Below, piece after piece: positions 25,343 through 34,224 of a stretch of 64,000 bases of DNA (its first letter is position 1; the number at the start of each line of letters is the position of its first letter). The position numbers and the translations under genes are program-made. The stretch is from an uncultured Lachnospiraceae bacterium (lineage in GTDB: Bacteria > Bacillota > Clostridia > Lachnospirales > Lachnospiraceae), in NCBI GenBank assembly GCA_910588655.1, contig CAJUPJ010000013.1:19793-83792 (forward strand), written 5' to 3'. The notes under the pieces are model-generated. The model ran no database searches. It was not told where the DNA came from and saw only the letters and a list, made by a program, of their open reading frames with translations.

Positions 25343-26129
25343 TTTTATTACCTCTTTCATTTTTATAAATATATAACCAATAAATAAATAAAACTGGTAA
25401 ACAAATAAAATATGTAGTAAATGTAAATTGTATATTTTCTACTGTTTCAATGTTTTTTAAAAAACTGATATACATAAACAATCCTGATATAACAGAAATA
25501 TTTTGTACTATAACAAAAAACATGTATAAATTACCTTGTAACATTTTTCTAAAGAAAAGAACCGTTATAAACAATAAAGCAACTATTATGAAATATATAT
25601 ATAAATTAATATTTTGTACAAGAAAAGAGTTATATCCTTTACTAATTGTATATGGCATTATAACAACCGAATACAAATGTAAAAAAGCAACAAATAAAAA
25701 AACAACAATCTGGCTTTTTATAAAATCATGATATTTTTCTTTTGTTTTTGGCAAAATACCAACTACACAGTTAATTCCAGATAAAAACCAAATTAAAAAC
25801 GTACTAAAAATAACAAAAATATCCAAAGCTGTATTTAGTGGAAAAAGAGAAAAAGTAACAAACATTCCAAATACACATACAATAAATAATATTCCTTTTG
25901 TAATTACTAACCTCCTTCTTTTCCTTTCAACCGGGTCAATTTCATTCATTAATTCTTTTGCTACCATTTTGGGCTTGCCATAATCATTAATAATCTCTTC
26001 TTCTGATAAACCATTATAATATGCAGATTCAAAATGCGTATTTAATTCTTCAAGTGTATCTTTAATCTCTGATGAACTAAAATGCCAAAACATAGCATTT
26101 TTTATATCAAGCAAATATTTCTCTTTCAT
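25326..26129 (-). CDS. HAAS/DUF1700-domain membrane protein
   Basis: A 267-residue protein. The N-terminal 75 residues are a HAAS (DUF1700-like) signalling helix domain (FSSSEIKDTLEELNTHFES, LSEEEIINDYGKPKMVAKEL). Six or seven hydrophobic segments fill residues 85-260, ending in a short basic tail. The ATG at 26129 has GGGGGA upstream; a TTG five codons earlier would also be in frame. Such proteins are regularly encoded with PadR repressors and act in envelope-stress or antimicrobial responses; the exact function is unknown. Confidence 0.82.
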   Translation of the reverse strand: MKEKYLLDIKNAMFWHFSSSEIKDTLEELNTHFESAYYNGLSEEEIINDYGKPKMVAKELMNEIDPVERKRRRLVITKGILFIVCVFGMFVTFSLFPLNTALDIFVIFSTFLIWFLSGINCVVGILPKTKEKYHDFIKSQIVVFLFVAFLHLYSVVIMPYTISKGYNSFLVQNINLYIYFIIVALLFITVLFFRKMLQGNLYMFFVIVQNISVISGLFMYISFLKNIETVENIQFTFTTYFICLPVLFIYWLYIYKNERGNKIGCTD

Positions 26130-26161
26130 ATTATCATCCCCCAACTATTTATTATACACTT

Positions 26162-26194
26162 ATTATATGCAACTACTATTCAAAAGTCAATAGT
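26162..26194 (-). promoter_or_regulatory. Promoter and dyad operator of the HAAS-padR operon
   Basis: TTGACT (26185-26190), 17 bp, TATAAT (26162-26167) on the minus strand. An inverted repeat ACTATT-N8-AATAGT (26175-26180, 26189-26194) overlaps the -35, a plausible PadR site. Confidence 0.7.
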
Positions 26195-26285
26195 TATAAT
26201 CAATAATTCTAACTTTTTTATTAATCTGCATTGTATATGCACAAATTTTCATATCCCCAGATAAAATCACCCTGTCATAACTGCT

Positions 26286-27376
26286 CAGGACAAACGCATG
26301 AGTGAATAAATCGTGAACAAACACTACTTTTACTGTAAATTTGTGGTATTATTACAATAAAGGTGGTGTTTGGAAATGACAGAGATATTAAAAACAATAG
26401 AATTAATTGAGGATAAAAGACAGGAAAAGAAGGCCAGGCATAAACTGCTTGATGTTGTGGTGATTGTGCTGTTTGCAAAACTGGCTAATGCCGATGACTG
26501 GCAGGAAGTTGAGATTTTTGCAAAGTCAAATGAAGACTTCCTCAGAATGAACTTGTAAACAGCAGGGAAGTGGAAACACTAAAAAGAATCATCTGTATTG
26601 ACGGAAAAACCATGAGGGGCAGCAAATCAAAAGAGCAAAAGGTAAACCATATTGTTTCTGCATGGTGTGACATGGACGGTTTCTGTCTTGGGCAGAAAAA
26701 AGCGGAAGAGAAACCAAATGAGATTACTGCCATCCCACAACTGCTGGACACTATACAGGTAAAAGGATGCGTTATAACGGTTGACGCCATGGGTACGCAG
26801 ACAGAGATGGTGGAGAAGATAAAACAGAAGCATGCAGATTACACGCTGGCGGTAAAGGAAAACCAGAAAAAACTGTACCAGGAAATCAGTGAATATTTCG
26901 AAGATGACGAACTTCTTAAAGAAATAAAGGACAATGGCGGTTATAAAATTACTATGGAAAAAGCCGCTGGAATGGAATAAAAAGTATAGGGATGATATGT
27001 AAGACAACGGGACAGCCAGGGAAACAGGTAACAGAAAAACGGTATTATATAAGCAGCCTGCCGTCAGATGTGGAGCTGTTTGCCAGGACAGTAAGAGAAC
27101 ACTGGTCTGTGGAGATTATGCACTGGCATTTGGATGTGGCTTTTCAAGAGGACGCCAACGCCACTCTGGATAAAACAGCGGTGCAGAATCTAAATATCAT
27201 AAATAAGTGGTGCTTATCTATATTAAAACTGTTTGATGCGGGGAAGAAAATGTCCCTGAAAAAGAAACGTTATTGTATCAGCATGAATACCAGAAAGTAT
27301 TTGGAAGAGATATTAAGTCTGTAAGACTTGACAGCGGAGGATAATAAAGAGAATAAACATTCATGCGTTTGTCCTG
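26286..27376 (+). mobile_element. Degenerate ISAs1-family insertion sequence
   Basis: Terminal inverted repeats CAGGACAAACGCATGAGTG (26286-26304) and its inverse at 27358-27376 match in 18 of 19 positions. The element is flanked by an exact 10-bp target duplication, CATAACTGCT, at 26276-26285 and 27377-27386, the size expected for ISAs1. At 1091 bp it is shorter than usual (about 1.2-1.4 kb) because the transposase has internal deletions. Confidence 0.9.
26370..27324 (+). pseudogene. ISAs1-family transposase, deleted and frameshifted
   Basis: Three reading-frame pieces of one DDE transposase remain. The first (26370-26558) carries the N-terminal helical domain (KKARHKLLDVVVIVLFAKLA, ADDWQEVEIFAK). 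The second (about 26570-26980) has the catalytic start RIICIDGKTMRGS and VITVDAMGTQTEMVEKI. The third (about 26992-27324) has the C-terminal REHWSVEIMHWHLDVAFQED. About 60 residues appear missing between pieces one and two, and a further block between two and three. The protein cannot be active; only a copy elsewhere could mobilise the ends. Confidence 0.9.
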
Positions 27377-27436
27377 CATAACTGCTAAAAAACGCTTGCA
27401 ACACTCTGGAGATTGTGGTATGTTAAATATAAAGAA

Positions 27437-27460
27437 GGACATCTGCGCTAACAGATGTCC
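27437..27460 (-). terminator. Terminator overlapping the stop codon of the 107-aa ORF
   Basis: Perfect 9-bp arms GGACATCTG/CAGATGTCC with a 6-base loop, followed on the minus strand by TTCTTTATATTT. The TAG stop (27448-27450) is in the loop. Confidence 0.7.
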
Positions 27461-27771
27461 AACAAAAGCTGCCCATATATATTTACCCATTCAGATAATC
27501 CATTTTCTTCAAAAAGCAAAATAACTGAAAGAATTTGATTAATCAATTCTTCTCTTGTAATATTTTTTCTATAACTTTCGTCTTCATAAAAATCATTTTC
27601 AGCCCATTTGTACAGCTCATATGGAGTATTGTTCACATCTATTCCCCATTCATATGCTTCTAAAGGCCCAAAAGACAATCTTTTTATTATAACAATATCT
27701 CCATTTTTATTAGGAATTAAATCAGGTTTCGTATAATACCACTTCCCAATAAAAACTGATTTGTTCTTCAT
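27448..27771 (-). CDS. Conserved-looking hypothetical protein, 107 aa
   Basis: I do not recognise this protein. The ATG at 27771 has AGGGGGTG 8 bases upstream, supporting translation. The sequence is acidic and rich in aromatic residues (VFIGKWYYTKPDLIP, FGPLEAYEWGIDV, YELYKWAENDFYED) and ends in an amphipathic helix (LINQILSVILLFEENGLSEW). The overall look is similar to small immunity or SMI1-like proteins, but this is only an impression. It lies next to the decayed IS, stands alone and has its own terminator, all consistent with an accessory gene. Confidence 0.6.
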   Translation of the reverse strand: MKNKSVFIGKWYYTKPDLIPNKNGDIVIIKRLSFGPLEAYEWGIDVNNTPYELYKWAENDFYEDESYRKNITREELINQILSVILLFEENGLSEWVNIYGQLLLDIC

Positions 27772-27970
27772 TGTATTCACCCCCTGAAATCTAATTTGCC
27801 CACTTGTTTTATGCCATAATCTTACCACAAGCCCACACATAATTCCATTATTTTACTTAATTCCTTTTCCCCATCCTTTGCAATCATTATTTGTCTTGCC
27901 CGTTATTTCTACCCTGCCAGCTTATATAAACCAATGTAATAAGTGAATAGCAGAATAATTCCCACTCCCC

Positions 27971-28070
27971 TTATAGTTATCTTGTTTTTTGCGCTTTATT
28001 TTAATTTATGGCAACAGGTTTTGATGCCGGATGCCAGCCCATGCAAAAACATAAAACAAGATAACTATAA
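27971..28070. repeat. Miniature copy (E6) of the palindromic element at the glmS promoter
   Basis: Perfect 18-bp inverted termini (TTATAGTTATCTTGTTTT and inverse, 27971-27988 and 28053-28070). The interior ATGGCAACAGGTTTTGATGC, CGGATGCCAG matches the arm of E2 and E5 around GTGCCAGATGCCAG. It is a 100-bp deletion derivative whose right end is 3 bp from the glmS -35 box. Confidence 0.6.
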
Positions 28071-28072
28071 TC

Positions 28073-28101
28073 TTGACACTGTTTATTTCCCATGTTAAAA
28101 T
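28073..28101 (+). promoter_or_regulatory. Promoter of the glmS ribozyme-glmS transcript
   Basis: Perfect TTGACA (28073-28078), 17 bp, TAAAAT (28096-28101), about 60 bases upstream of the ribozyme cleavage site. Confidence 0.8.
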
Positions 28102-28165
28102 CTTTCAAGGAAATGGCAGTCCAGCCTGCCAGCTATATCTCCGGACAGAAATGTCCTTAAACATT

Positions 28166-28327
28166 AGCGCCAGTCCCTTACCCTGTATTTTAAGATATTG
28201 CCTGGAAGCAGTTTTTAAGGGTGACGAGGTAAAAGGTTATCGAAATTTCGGCGGATGCCTTTTCGTATTATTTGCATACGTCAGATACAGGCAAATACCT
28301 GGGCAACCAGGGAACAAATACTGTATC
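28166..28327 (+). ncRNA. glmS ribozyme
   Basis: Self-cleaving, glucosamine-6-phosphate-activated ribozyme in the glmS 5' leader. The conserved cleavage motif TTAGCGCCAG puts the cut between A28166 and G28167. The catalytic core GACGAGG, GGTTATCGAAATTTCGGCGG, ATGCC is at about 28222-28260, and the 3' domain folds as GATACAG...CCTGG-GCAA-CCAGG...CTGTATC. It provides negative feedback by destabilising the glmS mRNA when GlcN6P is high. Confidence 0.95.
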
Positions 28328-28385
28328 AGCAAAGGAACACTTTAATATAATAATATAGGCAAATAATGCAGAAATGAGGTAAATT

Positions 28386-30206
28386 ATGTGTGGAATTATT
28401 GGATTTACAGGTAATATCAATGCAAAAGATGTGCTTTTGCAGGGACTTAAAGCACTTGAATACCGTGGTTATGACAGTGCAGGGATTTCTTATTTTACAG
28501 AGAACGGCATAAGGACAATTAAAGCTGTTGGAAAGGTTTCAGGTCTTGCAGATAAGGTTGCTTCTGCTTCTTCTGATACAGCAAAGTGTGGTATAGGGCA
28601 CACAAGATGGGCTACACACGGAGGAGTTTCTGAAACTAACTGCCATCCACACCGTTTTGGCAAAGTAACCCTTATCCACAACGGGATTATTGAAAATTAT
28701 AAGGAACTACAGGATGAACTTGCAAAGGAAGGCAAAGAGCCAGTATCCCAGACAGACTCTGAAATTGCTGCTATGGTTATTGACTCATGTTATAAGAACA
28801 ATCCTGTAAGGGCAATTAAAAAAGCTGTTAAAAAGCTGCATGGTGCATATGCTTTTTGTATTATGTTTGAAGACCATCCTGGAAGCATTTATGCAATAAG
28901 GAACGGAAGCCCGCTTGTTGCTACTGCTACAAAGGAGGGTGCTATTATTGCATCAGACATGGTTGCACTTATAAAATATTCCAAAGATTATTTTGTACTG
29001 CCAGAACACCATATAGCACACCTTACCGCAAAGAGCATTAATATTACAGACCTTGACCAGAACGAAATTGAACCAGATATGCTTCATGTAAACTGGGATA
29101 TGGCGGCAGCAAGAAAAGGCGGCTATGAGTATTTTATGCTTAAAGAAATACATGAGCAGCCAGAATCACTGCACAATACAATATCCCCAAGAATAAAAGA
29201 CGGACTGCCTGATTTCTCAGCAGATAACATACCTGACAGCCTTTTTACAGATATTAACAGGATAGTTATTACAGCCTGTGGAACAGCAATGCATGCAGGG
29301 CTTATTGGAAAGAACATGATAGAAAGGTTTTCAAGAATTCCTGTTACTGTTGATATTGCATCAGAATTCCGCTACCAGAACCCTATACTTGACAGCAGTA
29401 CACTTGTTATTACTATATCACAGTCAGGTGAAACCGCAGACACCCTTGCAGCTTTGAGGCTGGCAAAGGAAAATGGCGCAAAAACCCTGTCAATAGTAAA
29501 TGTTAAAGGCTCTTCTATTGCACGTGAAAGTGATTATGTGCTTTATACACATGCTGGCCCGGAAATAGCTGTTGCAAGCACTAAGGCGTATACTGTACAG
29601 CTTGCCGCAGTATACCTGGTTTCATTCAGGTTTGCACTTGCCAAAGGGACACTAACAGAGGACGAAACCAGGAAACTGGCAGCCACACTTCTTGAAATGC
29701 CTTCATTTGTAGAAAATATGCTTTCTTGTGACAAGGCAATAGAACCTATAAGCAATAAACTTAAAAAGACAAAAAGCCTGTTCTTTATTGGGCGCGGGCT
29801 TGACTATGCACTTTCATGTGAAGGCTCAATCAAGTTAAAAGAAGTAAGTTATATACATTCAGAAGCTTATGCAGCAGGCGAACTTAAACATGGCACTATT
29901 TCCCTTATTACAGATAATGTGCCAGTAATTGCACTTGCTACACAGGAAAACGTATTTGCTAAAATGATTTCAAATATCCGTGAGGTACGTTCACGTGGTG
30001 CAAAAGTTATAATGGTTGCAGGCACTGGCGCACAGGTTGACGCATCACTTTGTGACCACCTTATTACCCTTCCGCCAGTAAATGATTTATTTGCCCCATT
30101 TGGAGCTGCTATAGTGTTACAATATATTGCATATTATACTGCAACTGCAAGAGGGCTTAACGTAGACCAGCCAAGAAACCTGGCAAAATCAGTAACGGTT
30201 GAATAA
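28386..30206 (+). CDS. glmS: Glutamine-fructose-6-phosphate aminotransferase
   Basis: Makes glucosamine 6-phosphate from fructose 6-phosphate and glutamine, the first step of UDP-GlcNAc and peptidoglycan synthesis. The 606-residue chain has the N-terminal glutaminase with nucleophile Cys2 (MCGIIGFTGN), GIGHTRWATHG, then two SIS isomerase domains (TACGTAMHAGL, TISQSGETADTL, FFIGRGLDYALSCEGSIKLKE is split across these), and the C-terminal LAKSVTVE signature. The start is the AUG after GAAATGAGG. It is controlled by the upstream ribozyme and ends at a bidirectional terminator shared with spoIVA. Confidence 0.98.
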   Translation: MCGIIGFTGNINAKDVLLQGLKALEYRGYDSAGISYFTENGIRTIKAVGKVSGLADKVASASSDTAKCGIGHTRWATHGGVSETNCHPHRFGKVTLIHNGIIENYKELQDELAKEGKEPVSQTDSEIAAMVIDSCYKNNPVRAIKKAVKKLHGAYAFCIMFEDHPGSIYAIRNGSPLVATATKEGAIIASDMVALIKYSKDYFVLPEHHIAHLTAKSINITDLDQNEIEPDMLHVNWDMAAARKGGYEYFMLKEIHEQPESLHNTISPRIKDGLPDFSADNIPDSLFTDINRIVITACGTAMHAGLIGKNMIERFSRIPVTVDIASEFRYQNPILDSSTLVITISQSGETADTLAALRLAKENGAKTLSIVNVKGSSIARESDYVLYTHAGPEIAVASTKAYTVQLAAVYLVSFRFALAKGTLTEDETRKLAATLLEMPSFVENMLSCDKAIEPISNKLKKTKSLFFIGRGLDYALSCEGSIKLKEVSYIHSEAYAAGELKHGTISLITDNVPVIALATQENVFAKMISNIREVRSRGAKVIMVAGTGAQVDASLCDHLITLPPVNDLFAPFGAAIVLQYIAYYTATARGLNVDQPRNLAKSVTVE

Positions 30207-30241
30207 AAACACAGATATGTTGCAGGCATTACATTAAAAAA

Positions 30242-30257
30242 CCTGGCTTTTGCCAGG
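30242..30257 (+). terminator. Minor hairpin after glmS
   Basis: CCTGGC-TTTT-GCCAGG stem-loop 36 bases after the stop, without a T-run; it precedes the stronger terminator at 30263-30294. Confidence 0.3.
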
Positions 30258-30262
30258 ACAGT

Positions 30263-30294
30263 AAAATCCCCCGCTTTTAAACGGGGGATTTTTT
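30263..30294. terminator. Bidirectional terminator between glmS and spoIVA
   Basis: AAAATCCCCCG/CGGGGGATTTT with a short loop; runs of T follow on both strands, serving convergent genes. Confidence 0.9.
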
Positions 30295-30330
30295 ATGTAA
30301 TCTATTTTTATGTGTTTATTTTTTATTATC

Positions 30331-31809
30331 TTAAATTATTATGCACACAAGCCCGCCATTGCTGTCATTTATAACTTTCTGTATAGTTTCCTGGAGTTTG
30401 AGCTGGCTCTCATCAGTAAGTTTGCCTACCTTGCTTTCCATACCCTCTTCAACAAGCTGGCGCACTGTTTTGCCAAATATATTAGTATCCCATATCCCCC
30501 CGTCCCCGCTTTCAGAATTTTGTCCTGAAATATATTCTATCAGGTCTTCTGCCTGCTGCTGTGTGCCAACTATAGGTGCAATTTCCGTTTCAATATTTGC
30601 CTGGATAAGATGGACTGACGGGCTTGTTGCTTTAAGTTTGACACCATATTTACTGCCATGCCTTATAAGTTCAGGCTGGTCTATTGTAATCTCATCCACT
30701 GAAGGCGTTATTACCCCATAGCCTTTCCTGTGGACTTCATTCCATGCATCACTTATTTTGCCTATTTCATTCTTTTTGGCAGCATATTCTTTCAGCAGGT
30801 GGATAAGCTGGTACTCCCCTTCCACTGGCACACCTACAAGTTCACTTAATACCTGGTAATACCTGCTGTCATCGAAGACAACTGATATTTTCACCCTGCC
30901 ATTTTCCATTCCAATATGTTCAATTCTGAATTCTTTTATGTATTCACTTTCAGAAGCAAAATTATCAGATGTAATATCATTTATAACAGAAATTTTAGCC
31001 AGAATTCCACGTACATTGTCTATAAGCTCCTTTTTAAGCCAGTGGGAAGGTTTAAGCATTTCAACCCATTTTGGCATATGGAATTCTACCTGGCTTACAG
31101 GGAATGATGCGAGAAGTTTTTCCATAATTTTTTGTACGTCCTCCATCCGGAGCTGGTTACAGTTAAGCGCTGTTGCCTGCACCTGGTATTTATTATTAAT
31201 GCTTTTTACAGTTTCCTGTGCTTCCTCACTAAATGGCTTTGATGAATTTACTATTACAATAAATGGCTTGCCTATGGCTTTAAGCTCCTGGATAGTCCTT
31301 TCTTCTGGCTCATAATACGCCTCCCTTGGTATATCCCCAAAGCTTCCGTCTGTAGTTACAACTATACCTATAGTTGAATGGTCATGTATTACTTTACGCG
31401 TGCCAAGTTCTGCTGCCTGTGTAAAAGGCATAGGTTTGTCAGACCACGGTGTCATGACCATCCGCTCCCCATCACCTTCTTCAAGCCCGCCTGCACCCTT
31501 TACAATATATCCTACACAATCTATAAGCCTCACTTTTACCTGGTTATCGCCATAAAGGGTTATTGACGCCGCCTCCTTTGGTATGAACTTAGGCTCTGTA
31601 GTCATAATTGTCTTGCCAGCGGCTGACTGCGGCAGTTCGTCAACTGCCCTTTCTTTGTCATGTTCATCCTTAATTTCTGGCAGTACAAGCAGTTCCATAA
31701 ATCTTTTAATAAATGTAGATTTGCCGGTTCTTACAGGACCACATACACCTAGATAAAATTCACCATTTGTACGCTCTGCAATATCCTTATATACCTGAAA
31801 TCCGTTCAT
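30331..31809 (-). CDS. spoIVA: Stage IV sporulation protein A
   Basis: Morphogenetic ATPase that polymerises on the forespore surface and anchors the spore coat. The protein is 492 residues, the same length as B. subtilis SpoIVA. The N-terminal P-loop ATPase carries LGVCGPVRTGKSTFIKRF and begins MNGFQVYKDIAERTNGEFYL; the C-terminus (VRQLVEEGMESKV, then VINDSNGGLVCIII) is the family's membrane-targeting end. The ATG at 31809 follows GGAGGAG by 3 bases. It shows that the organism belongs to a spore-forming lineage. No confident sigma-E promoter could be picked out by eye upstream. Confidence 0.97.
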   Translation of the reverse strand: MNGFQVYKDIAERTNGEFYLGVCGPVRTGKSTFIKRFMELLVLPEIKDEHDKERAVDELPQSAAGKTIMTTEPKFIPKEAASITLYGDNQVKVRLIDCVGYIVKGAGGLEEGDGERMVMTPWSDKPMPFTQAAELGTRKVIHDHSTIGIVVTTDGSFGDIPREAYYEPEERTIQELKAIGKPFIVIVNSSKPFSEEAQETVKSINNKYQVQATALNCNQLRMEDVQKIMEKLLASFPVSQVEFHMPKWVEMLKPSHWLKKELIDNVRGILAKISVINDITSDNFASESEYIKEFRIEHIGMENGRVKISVVFDDSRYYQVLSELVGVPVEGEYQLIHLLKEYAAKKNEIGKISDAWNEVHRKGYGVITPSVDEITIDQPELIRHGSKYGVKLKATSPSVHLIQANIETEIAPIVGTQQQAEDLIEYISGQNSESGDGGIWDTNIFGKTVRQLVEEGMESKVGKLTDESQLKLQETIQKVINDSNGGLVCIII

Positions 31810-31952
31810 ATGCTCCTCCAATCTCCGGACATCTTTTATCCTGCCATCTGAACAAAGAGTGCCTAAAGCACCACCCATTTGTCTTCAATGCACACCTTTA
31901 TCCGGTTTATCTATCTATATGAAATTTCCAGGCATATTAGAACAAATTAATT

Positions 31953-33401
31953 TTAAATATTAGAGAACCTGAATAAAAAGCTTGTCCCCTCCCCTTCCCT
32001 GCTTATACATTTTATTTCTACATTATGCCTCTGTGCAATCTGTTTTGCAATAGAAAGCCCAAGCCCGCTTCCAGTCCTGTTCTGTCCGGACTGCTCTTTA
32101 TAAAACCTGTCAAATATATATGGAAGGTATTCCTCTGGTATGCCTTTCCCGCAGTCTGATATTATAACTTCACAGCCATCCTGGTTTTCCTGCATTTTAA
32201 CATCCACAGCCTGCCCTGGTCCTGAAAACTTTATTGCATTATCCAGTACAATTGTAAACATCTGTCTGAGCCTTCCATAATCCCCATAAAACGGAAATAC
32301 AAATCCATCCCCTGCATTTATAACAATATCTTTGCTTACTGCCGCCTGGCGCATTGAACGTACAGCCTCAAAAAGCACATCTGCCAGGTTAATTTTTGTT
32401 TTTTCTATCTTAAAGCCTGTATTCTGTAAGCGTGAAAGCTCCAGTAAATCATTAACAAGCCTTTGCAGCTGGGATACATCTGCAAGCATCTGGTGGAAAT
32501 ACTCCTTCATTTCCTCCTGCCCTGTTACAAGCCCTTCATCCAGCACTTCAAGTGAACCTTTAATAACAGTAACAGGCGTCCTTAATTCATGGGAAATATT
32601 TGAAATAAAATCCTGGCGCATCTGGTCAAGTTCTTTTCTCTCTGCCTCTGCCTCAGAAAGCCTTACTGAAAGCTCATCAATATTGTGTGCCAGCACCCCT
32701 GTTTCATCATTCTGTAAAATACCAGTTTTAGCCTGGTAATTACCTTTTATAATCTGCCCTGTCACATTATACATTACCTGTAATGGTTTTATAAAGCGGC
32801 GTGCAAGAAGTACAGAAAGCAGGACAGCAAATACCAGTGCAGCCAGGATGCAGAATACCAGTATAAAAATCCCGTCATGCTGTGCCTGTTCCATGCCTTT
32901 TATAGAACTGTGGAGCAGAAGTACAGCAAATATATTCCCTTCCCCGTCCCTTACAGGCACTCCTGTTGTTACAGAAGTTATTCCTGGCATTATATTTGAA
33001 TACTGCACACACTCTGCTTCTTCCTGGAATACTTTATATACTATCTGTTCTGCCCCATCTGGCAGTTTCCCGTCTGAAAATGAACTGCCTTTATGCCCTG
33101 TCTCAATATTTTGTAAATCTTTATCTAAAAGCCACACATTGCTCATAGCAATTTCATCTATAAATCTTAAATACGCGCCATAACCGCCACCCATGCCACG
33201 TCCACGTCCATAATTCCCGCCCTGGTAGAACTCTGATAATGTGCCAGCAATGGAAAATGCCCTTTCTTTTAGTTCCTGTTTATGCAGGCTGGCAGTATGC
33301 CATGTAAACAATGCCTGGAACAGAATTCCAACAATAAGTGAAAAAACTAACAAAACAGCAGAAAAATATCCAACCAGCCTTTTAGTAATTTTATACTTCA
33401 T
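31953..33401 (-). CDS. Sensor histidine kinase with HAMP domain
   Basis: A 482-residue EnvZ/PhoR-type kinase. There are transmembrane helices at about 10-32 and 168-192 with a 135-residue extracytoplasmic sensor between them, then HAMP, HisKA (FISNISHELRTPVTVIKGS) and HATPase_c (DNAIKF, DCGKGIPEEYLPYIFDRFY, GSGLGLSIAKQI). The sensor has an unusual Gly/Arg-rich segment, GNYGRGRGMGGGYGAY. The start overlaps the response regulator stop by 11 bases. The two-component pair is divergent from a Gly/Cys-rich secreted DUF2680 protein, which may be its target or ligand partner. Confidence 0.93.
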   Translation of the reverse strand: MKYKITKRLVGYFSAVLLVFSLIVGILFQALFTWHTASLHKQELKERAFSIAGTLSEFYQGGNYGRGRGMGGGYGAYLRFIDEIAMSNVWLLDKDLQNIETGHKGSSFSDGKLPDGAEQIVYKVFQEEAECVQYSNIMPGITSVTTGVPVRDGEGNIFAVLLLHSSIKGMEQAQHDGIFILVFCILAALVFAVLLSVLLARRFIKPLQVMYNVTGQIIKGNYQAKTGILQNDETGVLAHNIDELSVRLSEAEAERKELDQMRQDFISNISHELRTPVTVIKGSLEVLDEGLVTGQEEMKEYFHQMLADVSQLQRLVNDLLELSRLQNTGFKIEKTKINLADVLFEAVRSMRQAAVSKDIVINAGDGFVFPFYGDYGRLRQMFTIVLDNAIKFSGPGQAVDVKMQENQDGCEVIISDCGKGIPEEYLPYIFDRFYKEQSGQNRTGSGLGLSIAKQIAQRHNVEIKCISREGEGTSFLFRFSNI

Positions 33402-34086
33402 TTGGTTTCCCCTCAAATTTATATCCCATGCCCCATATAGTCTTAATCTGCCATTCCGGGTGCGGGACAGCGTCCAGTTTGGCACGCAGCCTTTTAATAT
33501 GGCTGTCTACTGTGCGGTTATCACCATAATAATCATATCCCCATATACTGTTTAACAGGTTATCCCTTGAAAATATCCTTTCCTTGTTCTCTAATAAAAG
33601 CCACAGTATTTCCAGTTCCTTTTTAGTTAGTATTACCTGTGTCCCGCCAACAGAAACAAACCCGCTTTCAAGACATACAGAAAGATTATCATATGAAAGT
33701 GTTTCAAGCCTGTCCTGTGGTGCACGTTCAAGCCGTCTTAAAACAGCCCTTACACGTGCCATTACCTCACCACCTGAAAACGGCTTTACAATATAATCAT
33801 CTGCACCAATATCCAGTCCCATAATACGCTCAAAATCTTCTCCTCTTGCCGTTATCATAATAATTGGCACATTTGATGTTTTACGTATCTCCCTGCATAC
33901 CTCAAAGCCATCTTTCTTTGGCATCATTACATCCAGTAAAATTATTTCAAACTGTTCCTGCCTGGAATACTGTACTGCCTCTTCACCATCATGTGCAGTT
34001 AGAGGCTCAAACCCTTCTTTCCTGGCAAATTCACTTAATATTTTAGTGATTTGCAAATTATCATCTGCAATTAAAATCTTACCCAT
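33391..34086 (-). CDS. OmpR-family response regulator
   Basis: A 231-residue DNA-binding response regulator. The receiver domain has the acidic pocket LIADDN, the phosphorylated Asp in IILLDVMMPKKDG and the conserved Lys in YIVKPFSGGE; the C-terminal winged helix ends RTVDSHIKRLRAKL and IWGMGYKFEG. The ATG at 34086 has GGGGGA upstream. It lies upstream of and overlaps its kinase gene. A perfect 8-bp inverted repeat in the divergent intergenic region is a candidate binding site. Confidence 0.95.
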   Translation of the reverse strand: MGKILIADDNLQITKILSEFARKEGFEPLTAHDGEEAVQYSRQEQFEIILLDVMMPKKDGFEVCREIRKTSNVPIIMITARGEDFERIMGLDIGADDYIVKPFSGGEVMARVRAVLRRLERAPQDRLETLSYDNLSVCLESGFVSVGGTQVILTKKELEILWLLLENKERIFSRDNLLNSIWGYDYYGDNRTVDSHIKRLRAKLDAVPHPEWQIKTIWGMGYKFEGKPNEV

Positions 34087-34169
34087 AACCAATCCCCCAA
34101 TCCATAAACAAAAGTGTTCCACCCTGTTATTTTATCATAAAAGCGTTCACAAAAAAACACAATTCCGTC

Positions 34170-34184
34170 ATAACTGGAAATTAT
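34170..34184. repeat. Solitary terminus of the palindromic element family
   Basis: ATAACTGGAAATTAT, preceded by TTCCGTC, matches the right ends of E4 and E8, but no element body is attached. It lies between the two divergent genes of the two-component locus. Confidence 0.5.
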
Positions 34185-34200
34185 TGTATAGGTACAATAA
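34181..34200. promoter_or_regulatory. Inverted repeat in the two-component/DUF2680 divergent region
   Basis: TTATTGTA-TAGG-TACAATAA, perfect 8-bp arms, 25 bases upstream of the DUF2680 start codon; a possible response-regulator or promoter element. Confidence 0.45.
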
Positions 34201-34224
34201 AAACAAACCAAGGAGGTAAACATT

